Part shown: in pieces, positions 32,922-40,884 of the stretch
Position numbering within the stretch: position 1 is the stretch's first letter
How the letters are laid out: each line of letters starts with the position of its first letter
Source: JBBDMU01 sp040905685
GTDB taxonomy: Bacteria; Bacteroidota; Rhodothermia; Balneolales; Natronogracilivirgulaceae
Assembly (NCBI GenBank): GCA_040905685.1
Contig: JBBDRB010000080.1
Location: 1 to 64,000, forward strand
Direction of reading: 5' to 3'
Length of the DNA: 64,000 bases
The notes under the pieces: generated by a model
What the model was told of the DNA's origin: nothing
The model's database searches: none
Seen by the model: only the letters and a program-made list of their open reading frames with translations
Program-made: the position numbers and the translations under genes

Positions 32922-34466
32922 ATGCTGCTAAAATATATAGAGAATAAACAATCCAGTATTAAGACTGAAGTGCTGGCTGGACTTACGGTGTCCCTGGCCC
33001 TGGTGCCGGAAGCCGTAGCCTTTTCCCTGATCGCGGGAGTGAGTCCGCTGGTCGGCCTGTACAGCGCCTTTATCGTCGGTCTGGTTACCGCCCTTCTGGG
33101 GGGCCGGCCGGGAATGATATCGGGAGCCACCGGGGCCGTTGCCGTGGTTATCGTAAGCCTGGTGGCCCTGCACGGCGTGGAGTATTTATTCGTTGCCGTG
33201 GTGCTGATGGGGCTGATCCAGCTTGCCGTAGGTTTTCTGAAACTGGGAAAGCTGATCAGGCTGGTTCCTCACCCGGTGGTTTTCGGTTTTGTCAACGGAC
33301 TGGCTATCCTGATCTTTCTTTCCCAGCTGAATGAATTTAAGACCTTTGACGCCTCCGGGGCCGGTACGTGGATAAGCGGGCAGTCACTGTATTTGATGAT
33401 CAGCCTTGTGGTTGCGACCATGGCTATTATTTTTTTCCTGCCGAGGATCACCCGGGCCGTGCCCCCGTCGCTGGCGGCCCTCACCGCCGTATCGGGCGTG
33501 GTCATCTTTTTTGGCCTGCCTACCAAAACCGTTGGCGATATCGCCTCGATTTCCGGCGGACTCCCGGCCTTTCATTTTCCCCTGGTGCCGTTTACCTTTG
33601 AAACGCTGGCTATCGTGTTCCCTTATGCCTTCATCATGGCCATGATCGGCCTGATCGAAAGTTTGCTGACCCTGACGGTCGTCGATGAGATGACCGAAAC
33701 GCGGGGAAGCGGTAACCGGGAGTGCCTGGCCCAGGGTACGGCCAATGTGGTTACCGGTTTTTTTGGCGGTATGGGCGGGTGCGCCATGGTCGGGCAAAGC
33801 ATCATTAATGTGAGTTCCGGGGGCAGAAGCCGGGTCTCGGGGGTGGTCGCCGCCGTTGCTTTGCTGACCTTTATCCTTTTCGGTGCTCCCCTGATCGAGC
33901 AGGTGCCCATGGCGGCCCTGGTCGGACTCATGTTTATGGTGGCCATCGGTACTTTTGAATGGGCGAGCCTGAAGATATTCGGCAAAATGCCGGCCACCGA
34001 CGTGGTGGTGATGATCCTGGTGATTATCGTCACCGTGGTTTTCCATAACCTGGCCGTGGCCGTGCTGATCGGCGTGGTGATCTCGGCGCTGGCTTTTTCA
34101 TGGGAGAATGCCCGGCGGATCCGCGCCCGGAAACATATCGATGAGCAGGGCCATAAGCATTACCAGATATACGGGCCCCTGTTCTTCGGTTCGGTGACGG
34201 CGTTTCAGGAAAAATTTGCGGTTCAGGACGATCCCGACCATGTGATCATTGACTTCCGGGAATCCAGGGTGGTCGACCACTCGGCCATAGACGCATTGAA
34301 CAAGGTGACGGAACGGTATGCCAAGGCCGGCAAGAAGGTCAGCCTTATTAATCTGACGAACGACAGCAAACGGTTACTGGCGAACGCCGGCAGCATCATC
34401 CGGCTCAACTATGACATTCATGGCGCCGACCCGAAGGAAATCAGGCAACCGGCAGAGGTAAGCTAG
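32922..34466 (+). CDS. SulP-family anion transporter with STAS domain
   Basis: 514 residues from ATG 32922. The sulphate transporter core has many membrane helices; the family signature is VSLALVPEAVAFSLIAGVSP at the start, with ISGATGAVAVV and GGMGGCAMVGQSIINV in the core. A C-terminal cytosolic STAS domain follows (about 405-500, IYGPLFFGSVTAFQEKF, DFRESRVVDHSAIDALN). SulP proteins move sulphate, bicarbonate or other oxyanions; short bacterial forms like this are often bicarbonate or sulphate uptake systems. The last 4 bases overlap the convergent histidine kinase gene. Confidence 0.93.
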   Translation: MLLKYIENKQSSIKTEVLAGLTVSLALVPEAVAFSLIAGVSPLVGLYSAFIVGLVTALLGGRPGMISGATGAVAVVIVSLVALHGVEYLFVAVVLMGLIQLAVGFLKLGKLIRLVPHPVVFGFVNGLAILIFLSQLNEFKTFDASGAGTWISGQSLYLMISLVVATMAIIFFLPRITRAVPPSLAALTAVSGVVIFFGLPTKTVGDIASISGGLPAFHFPLVPFTFETLAIVFPYAFIMAMIGLIESLLTLTVVDEMTETRGSGNRECLAQGTANVVTGFFGGMGGCAMVGQSIINVSSGGRSRVSGVVAAVALLTFILFGAPLIEQVPMAALVGLMFMVAIGTFEWASLKIFGKMPATDVVVMILVIIVTVVFHNLAVAVLIGVVISALAFSWENARRIRARKHIDEQGHKHYQIYGPLFFGSVTAFQEKFAVQDDPDHVIIDFRESRVVDHSAIDALNKVTERYAKAGKKVSLINLTNDSKRLLANAGSIIRLNYDIHGADPKEIRQPAEVS

Positions 34467-35275
34467 GCTTCAATGCCCGGTTCTTCCCGCTGTTTCCTGA
34501 TCGTGAATTCGAACCGGGTTCCTGAACCCGGCCGGGATTCAACCTTTACCTGCCCGCCTTCGGCTTCCACAAGTTTTTTCAGGGTCGCCAATCCAATGCC
34601 TGCGCCCTGATTGCCGAAACGGTCGCTGGGAGCAATGACCACCAGCATGGTAAAGATCTTCTTCAGATATTCCTCCCGGATGCCGGCGCCGTTGTCCCGG
34701 ACAGAAAACACATAAGACGAACCGGTTTCGGAAAAGCCGACATCAATCTTCATGTTCTGTTTGTCATTATATTTTATGCCGTTGGCCAGTAAAATATAAA
34801 GGATCTGTTCCAGCGCTTTTTTATTGGCCGTTATATGCCGGGATGAGGGATAGGTAATGACGGCATTTTCCTTATACTCCAGCCGGTCAGCGGTTTCTTT
34901 GATCAGATCATGTAAATTGAACGTTTCTTTGTTGCAGGATGAAACGCTCGTGATGCGGTTGTGCTCGAGTATGCCGTCAACCAGTTTTTGGAGTTTATTG
35001 GATGAAGCATCGATGAGCTTCAGCAGGCGGACCGTCTGGGAATCCAGGGTTTCGGCCGCATCATCAACCACGAATTTCAAGGCTGAGGTTATTCCGCAAA
35101 GGGGGGATTTGATCAGGTGGGCTACCACATGGGCAAATTCTTCGAGTTCGGCATTCTGCTCCTTCAACTTTTTATTTTCCAAAGCCAGGCCGTCATGGTG
35201 TCTCATTATATTGGGCCGGTCTACTCCGGCTATACTATAGACGGTATTATTCAAGGGTGTTTTTACTGAGATCAT
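34463..35275 (-). CDS. Cytosolic histidine kinase with atypical H-box
   Basis: 270 residues from ATG 35275; TTG 35317 is an alternative. A short coiled coil (ENKKLKEQNAELEEFA) precedes the HisKA segment VVAHLIKSPLCGI. The residue after the phospho-accepting His is normally acidic (HE or HD) or Asn in many Bacteroidota kinases; here it is Leu. The ATPase core looks intact: ILLANGIKY, RDNGAGIREEYLKKIF and NQGAGIGLATLKKLV. There is no sensor domain. It may be a partner or phosphatase-biased kinase. It overlaps the sulP end by 4 bp. A perfect 14-bp palindrome lies 119 bp before the start. Confidence 0.85.
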   Translation of the reverse strand: MISVKTPLNNTVYSIAGVDRPNIMRHHDGLALENKKLKEQNAELEEFAHVVAHLIKSPLCGITSALKFVVDDAAETLDSQTVRLLKLIDASSNKLQKLVDGILEHNRITSVSSCNKETFNLHDLIKETADRLEYKENAVITYPSSRHITANKKALEQILYILLANGIKYNDKQNMKIDVGFSETGSSYVFSVRDNGAGIREEYLKKIFTMLVVIAPSDRFGNQGAGIGLATLKKLVEAEGGQVKVESRPGSGTRFEFTIRKQREEPGIEA

Positions 35276-35393
35276 GGTTGTGGGGTATCCGTGTCCTGTG
35301 CCCCGAGAGTTTCTCAAGGCGTTTGTCCTGTTCTCAACTGTTATTTAGTCCGTGTCCCTTTTACCCTGCCAAACGGCATACAGGTAAGAGTCG

Positions 35394-35407
35394 TTAAGAT
35401 ATCTTAA
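35394..35407. promoter_or_regulatory. Perfect 14-bp palindrome TTAAGATATCTTAA
   Basis: TTAAGAT at 35394-35400 is exactly the inverted complement of ATCTTAA at 35401-35407. It lies in the 189-bp space between the AI-2E transporter stop and the histidine kinase start. A one-base variant occurs before sulP. It has the size and symmetry of a dimeric regulator site. Confidence 0.4.
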
Positions 35408-35464
35408 TATACAATTAGCTCAGGTAAAATAAAAACATACGCAGGGTTGTTGGATAAGTTTTTT

Positions 35465-36619
35465 TTAGTCTTGCCCGGGAATTTCAACCTCTTTGCCCAA
35501 TACATCCTGGACATAGAGCATACCCAGCAGCACCATAGTGATAACGGCCAGAGGAGTGGCAAGCACGATGCCGGGAACGCCGAATACCAGGCCAAAGGCC
35601 ACAACGGCCAGAATGATAATCCCCGGCGGGAGGGAAATTTTCTGCCGTTGGATGAGCGGGGTGATCACATAGCCCTCCAGCTGCTGGACGATCAGGTAGA
35701 CCACGCCGGCCCACAGGGCCGTTTGGGGTCCCTCGGCAAAAGCCAGCAACATACCGGGGATAATGGCCACAATGGGTCCGACGTACGGTACAAAATCAAA
35801 CAGTCCGGCAATCAAACCCAGGATAAGGGCCAGGGGAACACCGGCGATCGTTAATCCAACCGCCACGGCCACACCGACGAAAGTCATGGCAATTAACTGG
35901 CCCATAAGCCATTTCCACAGGGCTTTGCCGGACGCCTCCAGGGCTTCGTCCACCCGTTCGGTGCGATCAGGGGTCACCAGCAGCAAGATGCCGTTTTTAT
36001 ACAGTTCCGGGTTCACGGCAAAGAAAATGCCCACAAATATCACGAGGAGCAGGGTAGCCAGTACATCCGTTAGGGTAGCGCCGGCCTGAAGCAGCATTCC
36101 ACCGGTCCCCTGCATGCCCCCGTTTTGCCCTTCCTCCCCATTCTGTCCGCCACCGCTGCCCTGCCCTTCGCCCTCATCCTGTCCGCCGCTATTTTCCTGC
36201 CCTCCGCTACCGCCCTGACCGCCATTGCCATCTCCTTCCCCATTCAGCAAATACTCGCTCATAGGCCAGTTTTGCATGGACTGCCGGACCTGCTGGACCT
36301 GCTGGGGCAGTTTTTCCGTGAGCTGTTGAAATTCGTCGGCGATCTGGGAACCGAAGATCAGGACCAGCATGCCGATGACCAGGATCACCTCCAGGCCTGC
36401 GCCCGCCAGCGACCAGCCTCTGGACAATGGCAGAACAGAGCGCAGACCCCGTGCCATGCCGGAAAGGACCACGGCAACGATCACACCGCCGAGGGCGATA
36501 AGCAAGGCATCCTTTATTTGCCAAAAAAACAGGGCCGCGGCCAGAATGGCCACCACCACGAGTGTATAGCGGGCAACCGTACTGGCCGGCAAAGCATTGT
36601 TCTCCCTGTTGGATGGCAT
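35465..36619 (-). CDS. AI-2E family transporter (PerM-like) with Gly/Gln/Glu-rich insert
   Basis: 384 residues from ATG 36619, preceded by a GAGAGG-type ribosome site. N-terminal helices (TLVVVAILAAALFFW, LLIALGGVIVAVVL), a central amphipathic region, and C-terminal helices with YVGPIVAIIPGML and PPGIIILAVVAFGLVFGVPG are typical of the family, which exports signals or other small solutes. Between about residues 126 and 176 it carries an unusual low-complexity insert rich in Gly, Gln, Glu and Asn (GEGDGNGGQGGSGGQ and onward) in a loop outside the membrane. The actual substrate is unknown. Confidence 0.88.
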   Translation of the reverse strand: MPSNRENNALPASTVARYTLVVVAILAAALFFWQIKDALLIALGGVIVAVVLSGMARGLRSVLPLSRGWSLAGAGLEVILVIGMLVLIFGSQIADEFQQLTEKLPQQVQQVRQSMQNWPMSEYLLNGEGDGNGGQGGSGGQENSGGQDEGEGQGSGGGQNGEEGQNGGMQGTGGMLLQAGATLTDVLATLLLVIFVGIFFAVNPELYKNGILLLVTPDRTERVDEALEASGKALWKWLMGQLIAMTFVGVAVAVGLTIAGVPLALILGLIAGLFDFVPYVGPIVAIIPGMLLAFAEGPQTALWAGVVYLIVQQLEGYVITPLIQRQKISLPPGIIILAVVAFGLVFGVPGIVLATPLAVITMVLLGMLYVQDVLGKEVEIPGQD

Positions 36620-36844
36620 AAACCTCTCTGCAATAATTGAATCCGCCACTATATACTGCAACAACTCGTTCGGTAGCCTGATAGTTCAGGAGACCGGGTA
36701 TTTATTACTGCCGTTATTAAAAATATATTATTAAAATTTCATCATAACTCAATAATAAACAATTATTTATAATTAAAATAGTTGGATAGCACTTAACGGT
36801 GCCCGTCCGGGCAGAAACAACTTTCAGTAAGACAGGGACTTTAA
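36620..36844. promoter_or_regulatory. Divergent AT-rich intergenic region
   Basis: A 225-bp gene-free region between the AI-2E transporter and the STAS-like gene. Its middle (36715-36780) is strongly AT-rich. A small GC hairpin GCCC-GTCC-GGGC lies at 36801-36812, in the probable 5' leader of the signalling operon. No riboswitch family was recognised. Confidence 0.4.
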
Positions 36845-37240
36845 ATGTTGCAACCACCACAAAATGCTCAAATTATCGAATCTCACACCGCAACCATGTG
36901 GTTTGAAGAAGAGGGCATCTTATGTGTAGTTTCCAAAAAAGGCCCTGTCAGAACACCTGAAATCATTAAGGAAACGCTGGAGAGTTTCAATCTGCACGCA
37001 GGCGAGCGGAAAATCTGCATGCTCATCGATGTTAGCGAAATTTCAGAAATCTCTCGTGAAGGCCGTGAATTCGTGGCGGAAGTGTTTCCGAAAATATTTA
37101 AGGCCATAGCCATGGTTTCAGGGTCGGCGTTTGGCAAAATGATTGCAAATTTATTCTTCACCATAAAAACTCAACCTTATCCAACCAAAATGTTTACGAA
37201 TGAACACGAAGCCAGAGAATGGCTTCGGCAATATTTGTAA
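36845..37240 (+). CDS. Small STAS/SpoIIAA-like protein
   Basis: 131 residues, soluble. A beta-alpha pattern (TMWFEEEGILCVVSKKG, then ERKICMLIDVSEISEISREGREFVAEV, and a C-terminal MFTNEHEAREWLRQYL) resembles the STAS/SEC14-like fold of SpoIIAA-type small proteins. It lacks a clear phospho-serine motif (Asp-Ser). It leads a four-gene operon of kinases and receivers with a 13-bp gap to the next gene, so it may be a sensor or partner in that pathway. The gene is visibly more AT-rich than its neighbours, which may mean separate origin. The function is not established. Confidence 0.75.
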   Translation: MLQPPQNAQIIESHTATMWFEEEGILCVVSKKGPVRTPEIIKETLESFNLHAGERKICMLIDVSEISEISREGREFVAEVFPKIFKAIAMVSGSAFGKMIANLFFTIKTQPYPTKMFTNEHEAREWLRQYL

Positions 37241-37253
37241 TAAGGTTTAACCA

Positions 37254-38285
37254 ATGAAAGAAACACAGCGTATAAAAGAGATTCTGGCCCGGGTCAACCC
37301 GGCTGATACCCGCGATGCGGCTTCCGGTTCCGAAAACCGCGACGACCCTGAAAAAGTCATAGCCGGTTTACAGGAACTTGATAAAGCTTTGCAATCGAAA
37401 TCAGCGCGTATTCATTCCTTGATTGAATTGACGCTCGACTATACGATCATGGATTTTTCAAAAAAAGCCATGATCAGTGAGAACAAGGATGAAATAGATG
37501 CCTTGTCCGCCGGCCTGAATGCGTTGGGAGAGGAGATGAAGCATTCGCTGGATACCCAGAACCGGTTCCGGAAGGAACTGGAGGATAAAGCCAATCAGCT
37601 TGACGCCACCAATAAAGAACTGGAATCGTTTGCGTATTCCGTTAGCCATGATTTGCGGACTCCCTTGCGGGCCATCCACGGCTATTCCCAGGTCCTGGTC
37701 GAAGATTGCAACGAAAAACTGGATAGCGGATGCGAACGGGCACTGGCCGCTATCATGCATAACGCCAAAAAGATGGGCCAGCTTATAGACGATTTACTGA
37801 CGTTCTCGAGATTAGGAAGAAAAGAGCTGAGCAAAACAGAATTGGACACCACAGAACTGGTAAAGGCAGCAAGTCAGTTTTTTAAACCCCAGTATCCGGA
37901 AACTGAAATTATCGTTCAACCCATGTCGCCGGCCTATGCGGATTATTCATTGTTGAACCTGGTTTATCAGAATCTGATCTCCAATGCCATAAAATACAGT
38001 TCAAAAAAAGAATCGCCTGTAATCGAGATCGGGGAGACGGTTACCGAAAGGGGAAGGGTGTTTTATGTAAAAGACAACGGGGCCGGGTTCAATATGGAAT
38101 ATTACGATAAACTTTTCGGGGTGTTTCAGCGCCTTCACCGGGATGATGAATTTGAAGGCACAGGGGTTGGTCTACCCATTGTTCAGCGGATTATACACCG
38201 TCACGGAGGGTCGGTGTGGGCCGAAGGCGTTGTCGGTGAAGGGGCCGTTTTTTATTTCACATTAACATCTCAGGAAGGTCAATGA
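37254..38285 (+). CDS. Cytosolic HisKA histidine kinase (phytochrome-type core)
   Basis: 343 residues. The N-terminal ~120 residues are helical with no recognised sensor domain. HisKA carries YSVSHDLRTPLRAIHGYSQ (His near 131), and the ATPase domain has QNLISNAIKYSS, VKDNGAGFNMEYYDKLFGVF and EGTGVGLPIVQRI. This is the kinase core usual next to CheY-like Rcp1 regulators, which is what follows here with a 1-nt gap. Its signal input must come from the N-terminal helices or from the small STAS-like protein upstream. Confidence 0.92.
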   Translation: MKETQRIKEILARVNPADTRDAASGSENRDDPEKVIAGLQELDKALQSKSARIHSLIELTLDYTIMDFSKKAMISENKDEIDALSAGLNALGEEMKHSLDTQNRFRKELEDKANQLDATNKELESFAYSVSHDLRTPLRAIHGYSQVLVEDCNEKLDSGCERALAAIMHNAKKMGQLIDDLLTFSRLGRKELSKTELDTTELVKAASQFFKPQYPETEIIVQPMSPAYADYSLLNLVYQNLISNAIKYSSKKESPVIEIGETVTERGRVFYVKDNGAGFNMEYYDKLFGVFQRLHRDDEFEGTGVGLPIVQRIIHRHGGSVWAEGVVGEGAVFYFTLTSQEGQ

Positions 38286-38286
38286 T

Positions 38287-38745
38287 ATGGAAAAGGAATT
38301 AGAAGTCATCCTTATAGAAGATAACATAAGTGATGCGGAACTCACGATCCGGGCACTGAAAAAAAAGAACCTGTGCAACCAGATCGTTCATCTGAAAGAC
38401 GGTGCCGAGGCCCTGGATTTCATCTTCGCCAAAGGAGAATATGAGGGCCGGGATATGACCAAGACACCCAAGGTCATCCTCCTTGACCTGAAGATGCCAA
38501 AAATTGACGGCATTGAAGTTTTGAAACGGATTAAAGCAGATGACCGTACCAGGGCCATACCCCTGGTGATTCTGACCTCATCCGGTGAAGATCCGGATAT
38601 CAAGCGATGCTATGAGCTTGGCGCCAACAGCTATATTGTAAAACCCGTTGATTTTCAGTGTTTCCTGGAGGCCGTAACCGATTTGGGAATGTACTGGATG
38701 CTGGTAAACCAGCCACCCACAACCAAGATGAAATTGCATAAATGA
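38287..38745 (+). CDS. Single-domain response regulator (Rcp1/CheY type)
   Basis: 152 residues, one receiver domain. Acidic pair in LIEDNISDAELTIRAL, phospho-acceptor Asp in LLDLKMPKIDGIEVL, conserved Thr/Ser in LVILTSSGEDPD and Lys in YIVKPVDF. The YIVKPVDF and SDAELT features match Rcp1-type partners of phytochrome-like kinases. It has no output domain, so it passes phosphate onward, perhaps to the next gene product. It lies 1 nt after the kinase stop and 1 nt before the next start. Confidence 0.94.
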   Translation: MEKELEVILIEDNISDAELTIRALKKKNLCNQIVHLKDGAEALDFIFAKGEYEGRDMTKTPKVILLDLKMPKIDGIEVLKRIKADDRTRAIPLVILTSSGEDPDIKRCYELGANSYIVKPVDFQCFLEAVTDLGMYWMLVNQPPTTKMKLHK

Positions 38746-38746
38746 A

Positions 38747-39793
38747 ATGAAAAATCTGAATGTACTTCACCTCGAGGATTCACCTGACGACGCCTTTTTT
38801 GTTCAGCGCTGTTTAAGGATAACGTATGCGGATTGCACATTCAAAGTGGTTGATAATCAGGATGATTTTCTCGGGGCACTCAAAGAGTTTAATCCCGACC
38901 TTATTCTTTCCGATCATTCCATGCCCCGGTTCGATTCCACTTCTGCTCTTGAACTGTGCAGGAATGAAAATATGGACATCCCGTTCATTCTCGTAACGGG
39001 GGCCGTATCCGAGGAATTCGCGGTTCAATGTCTGCAGCGCGGGGCCGATGATTATATTTTAAAATCCAGCCTGGACCGTTTACCCAACGCCGTAAAACGT
39101 GCCCTGGATAAAAAGAAAACCGAGAGACAGAGGGATGAGCTTGTCCGGAAGCTGGAAGCTTCCCTGAAGGAGAAGGATGATCTGCTGGCTGAAAAGGATG
39201 CTTTAATTCAGGAAGTCCATCACCGGGTGAAAAACAACCTCTCCATTATTACCAGTCTGCTGAACATTCAAGCCGGTTTTGTTAGTGATCGAAAAGTAAA
39301 AGCCCTGCTCATTGAAAGCGTAAGCAGGATTCGTTCCATGGGGATGGTCCATGAAATGATCTATGATCAGACGAACTTCAGCAATGTGGTCATGGAAACG
39401 TACATCATTAAACTTTTTCAGTTTATATCCATCAATTTTGCTGATCCTGATGTATCGGTCAGGTATGATATTGACGCCCGGGATGTTTTTCTCAACATCA
39501 ACGTTGCCATGCCCTGCGCGCTGATCCTGAACGAGCTGATCACCAATGCATACAAGCATGCATTTCGGGGGCGTCGGGATGGGGAGATCAAGGTCAGCCT
39601 TAGCAAAAAAGACAATAATAGGTATGACCTTAAGGTCAGTGACAATGGCGTCGGACTTCCCGAAGAGGCCGATGACTCAACGCTGGGGCTGTCGCTGGTC
39701 CACGGCCTTGTCAACCAGATCCAGGGAACCGTTTCCATAGAAAGGAATGGCGCCGGCACCACCTATGTGATTACTTTTGCCGGTGCCGGCTGA
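38747..39793 (+). CDS. Receiver-HisKA_2 histidine kinase
   Basis: 348 residues. The receiver (about 1-120) has LHLEDSPDDAFFVQ and Asp in LILSDHSMPRFD, with Lys in YILKSSLDR. A coiled coil (about 125-150) leads to HisKA_2 with QEVHHRVKNNLSIITSLLNI and ATPase motifs LNELITNAYKHAF and SDNGVGLPEE. The build is the same as the REC-kinase at 17988-19199. It closes the four-gene signalling operon. Its last 23 bases overlap the convergent SDR gene. Confidence 0.92.
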   Translation: MKNLNVLHLEDSPDDAFFVQRCLRITYADCTFKVVDNQDDFLGALKEFNPDLILSDHSMPRFDSTSALELCRNENMDIPFILVTGAVSEEFAVQCLQRGADDYILKSSLDRLPNAVKRALDKKKTERQRDELVRKLEASLKEKDDLLAEKDALIQEVHHRVKNNLSIITSLLNIQAGFVSDRKVKALLIESVSRIRSMGMVHEMIYDQTNFSNVVMETYIIKLFQFISINFADPDVSVRYDIDARDVFLNINVAMPCALILNELITNAYKHAFRGRRDGEIKVSLSKKDNNRYDLKVSDNGVGLPEEADDSTLGLSLVHGLVNQIQGTVSIERNGAGTTYVITFAGAG

Positions 39794-40739
39794 TTACCTT
39801 TTTACTGAGGGTCCACATTCGTTCGATGTTTTCCGGATCGGAGGCGTAGGCCGGAACGTGCCGGGTATTCCAGAGCTCCCTGATAAGGGTGAAAAAGGAT
39901 AGGGGCTTGTGCTTTTCACCCCGGAGCAGGATGTTGCTCCGGCTATCAAAGAGCACCCCCGTTACCTCTTTCAGGTCACCGGAAGTGCAGAGGTGAAAGT
40001 AGATACCGGCCATCTGCTGGGGGGTTAGGGAATAGGGATTGAGGTTTTGGACCAGGGGACCTATGAGCCTGTAATAGGAGCTGAGCTTGTTCAGCGTTTG
40101 CCTGGAAACCTTTACGGCCGGTATCATGATGGAGTTCACTTTTATGCCATAGGGCCGATAGGCTTCGGCCATTTTATAGGTGAGCAGCAGCAAACCCATT
40201 TTAGAATCACCATACATTTTATAGACTGTGTAAGGTCTGCTGTCGTGGAATTCCCCCTGAAGGTTATCGAATTCAATGGCCCGTTTCGGATCGAAGAAAT
40301 GCTTGATGTTAGAGGAATTCGCGGTCAGTATCCTTGGATCCTCAGACCGGCCAAGGGCTTCCAGCAGCAGTTCCGTCATAAGGTGGGGCCCGAACGTATT
40401 GGTAGCGAACGTAAGCTCCAGGCCATCGGCGCTGAACTGATAGGTTTTGATGCCGTGGTTGAAATATCCTGCGTTATGGATCAGGATATCCAGGGTATCG
40501 TGGCGGCTATGGAAATCACGGCAAAAATCCTCAATGGATGGGATGGATGACACATCAACCGGCCTTAGCTCAACGGATCCGTTATGGGCGCTTTTGATCA
40601 CTTCCTGCCGGACCGGTTCACTTTTTGCCACGTCACGGCAGGCCATAATTACATGGCATCCCTCCGAGGCAAATCGTATGGCCGCCGCCTTGCCTATCCC
40701 TGAATTGGCTCCTGTGATGACTACCGTTTGGCTGTTCAT
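39771..40739 (-). CDS. Short-chain dehydrogenase/reductase
   Basis: 322 residues from ATG 40739. NAD(P)-binding motif TGANSGIGKAAAIRF, Asp in RPVDVSS, NAG motif in HNAGYF, Ser in TANSSNIKHF and the catalytic YGDSK (YxxxK). The pattern is like retinol-dehydrogenase/WWOX-type SDRs acting on lipids or aldehydes. The C-terminal extension (about 240-322) is longer than in the minimal SDR. The substrate is unknown. Convergent overlap with the REC-kinase gene. Confidence 0.88.
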   Translation of the reverse strand: MNSQTVVITGANSGIGKAAAIRFASEGCHVIMACRDVAKSEPVRQEVIKSAHNGSVELRPVDVSSIPSIEDFCRDFHSRHDTLDILIHNAGYFNHGIKTYQFSADGLELTFATNTFGPHLMTELLLEALGRSEDPRILTANSSNIKHFFDPKRAIEFDNLQGEFHDSRPYTVYKMYGDSKMGLLLLTYKMAEAYRPYGIKVNSIMIPAVKVSRQTLNKLSSYYRLIGPLVQNLNPYSLTPQQMAGIYFHLCTSGDLKEVTGVLFDSRSNILLRGEKHKPLSFFTLIRELWNTRHVPAYASDPENIERMWTLSKKVISRHRQK

Positions 40740-40884
40740 GATATTTATTGATAAATTTAAGTTCAGTTTAAAGTGCGTCAACCGGTTAGGAAAGGTAAGC
40801 AAACCCTATGGCTTAAACTGCGAATGATATACAGCGCGCCTGCTAAAGAAATTATGCCGGGAGAAACCCTGTTAGGCTTAAAAC

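Noticed and set aside
36801..36812. Possible riboswitch in the leader of the STAS-like gene
   Set aside because: Only one 4-bp GC stem is visible and no conserved core of a known riboswitch class was found.
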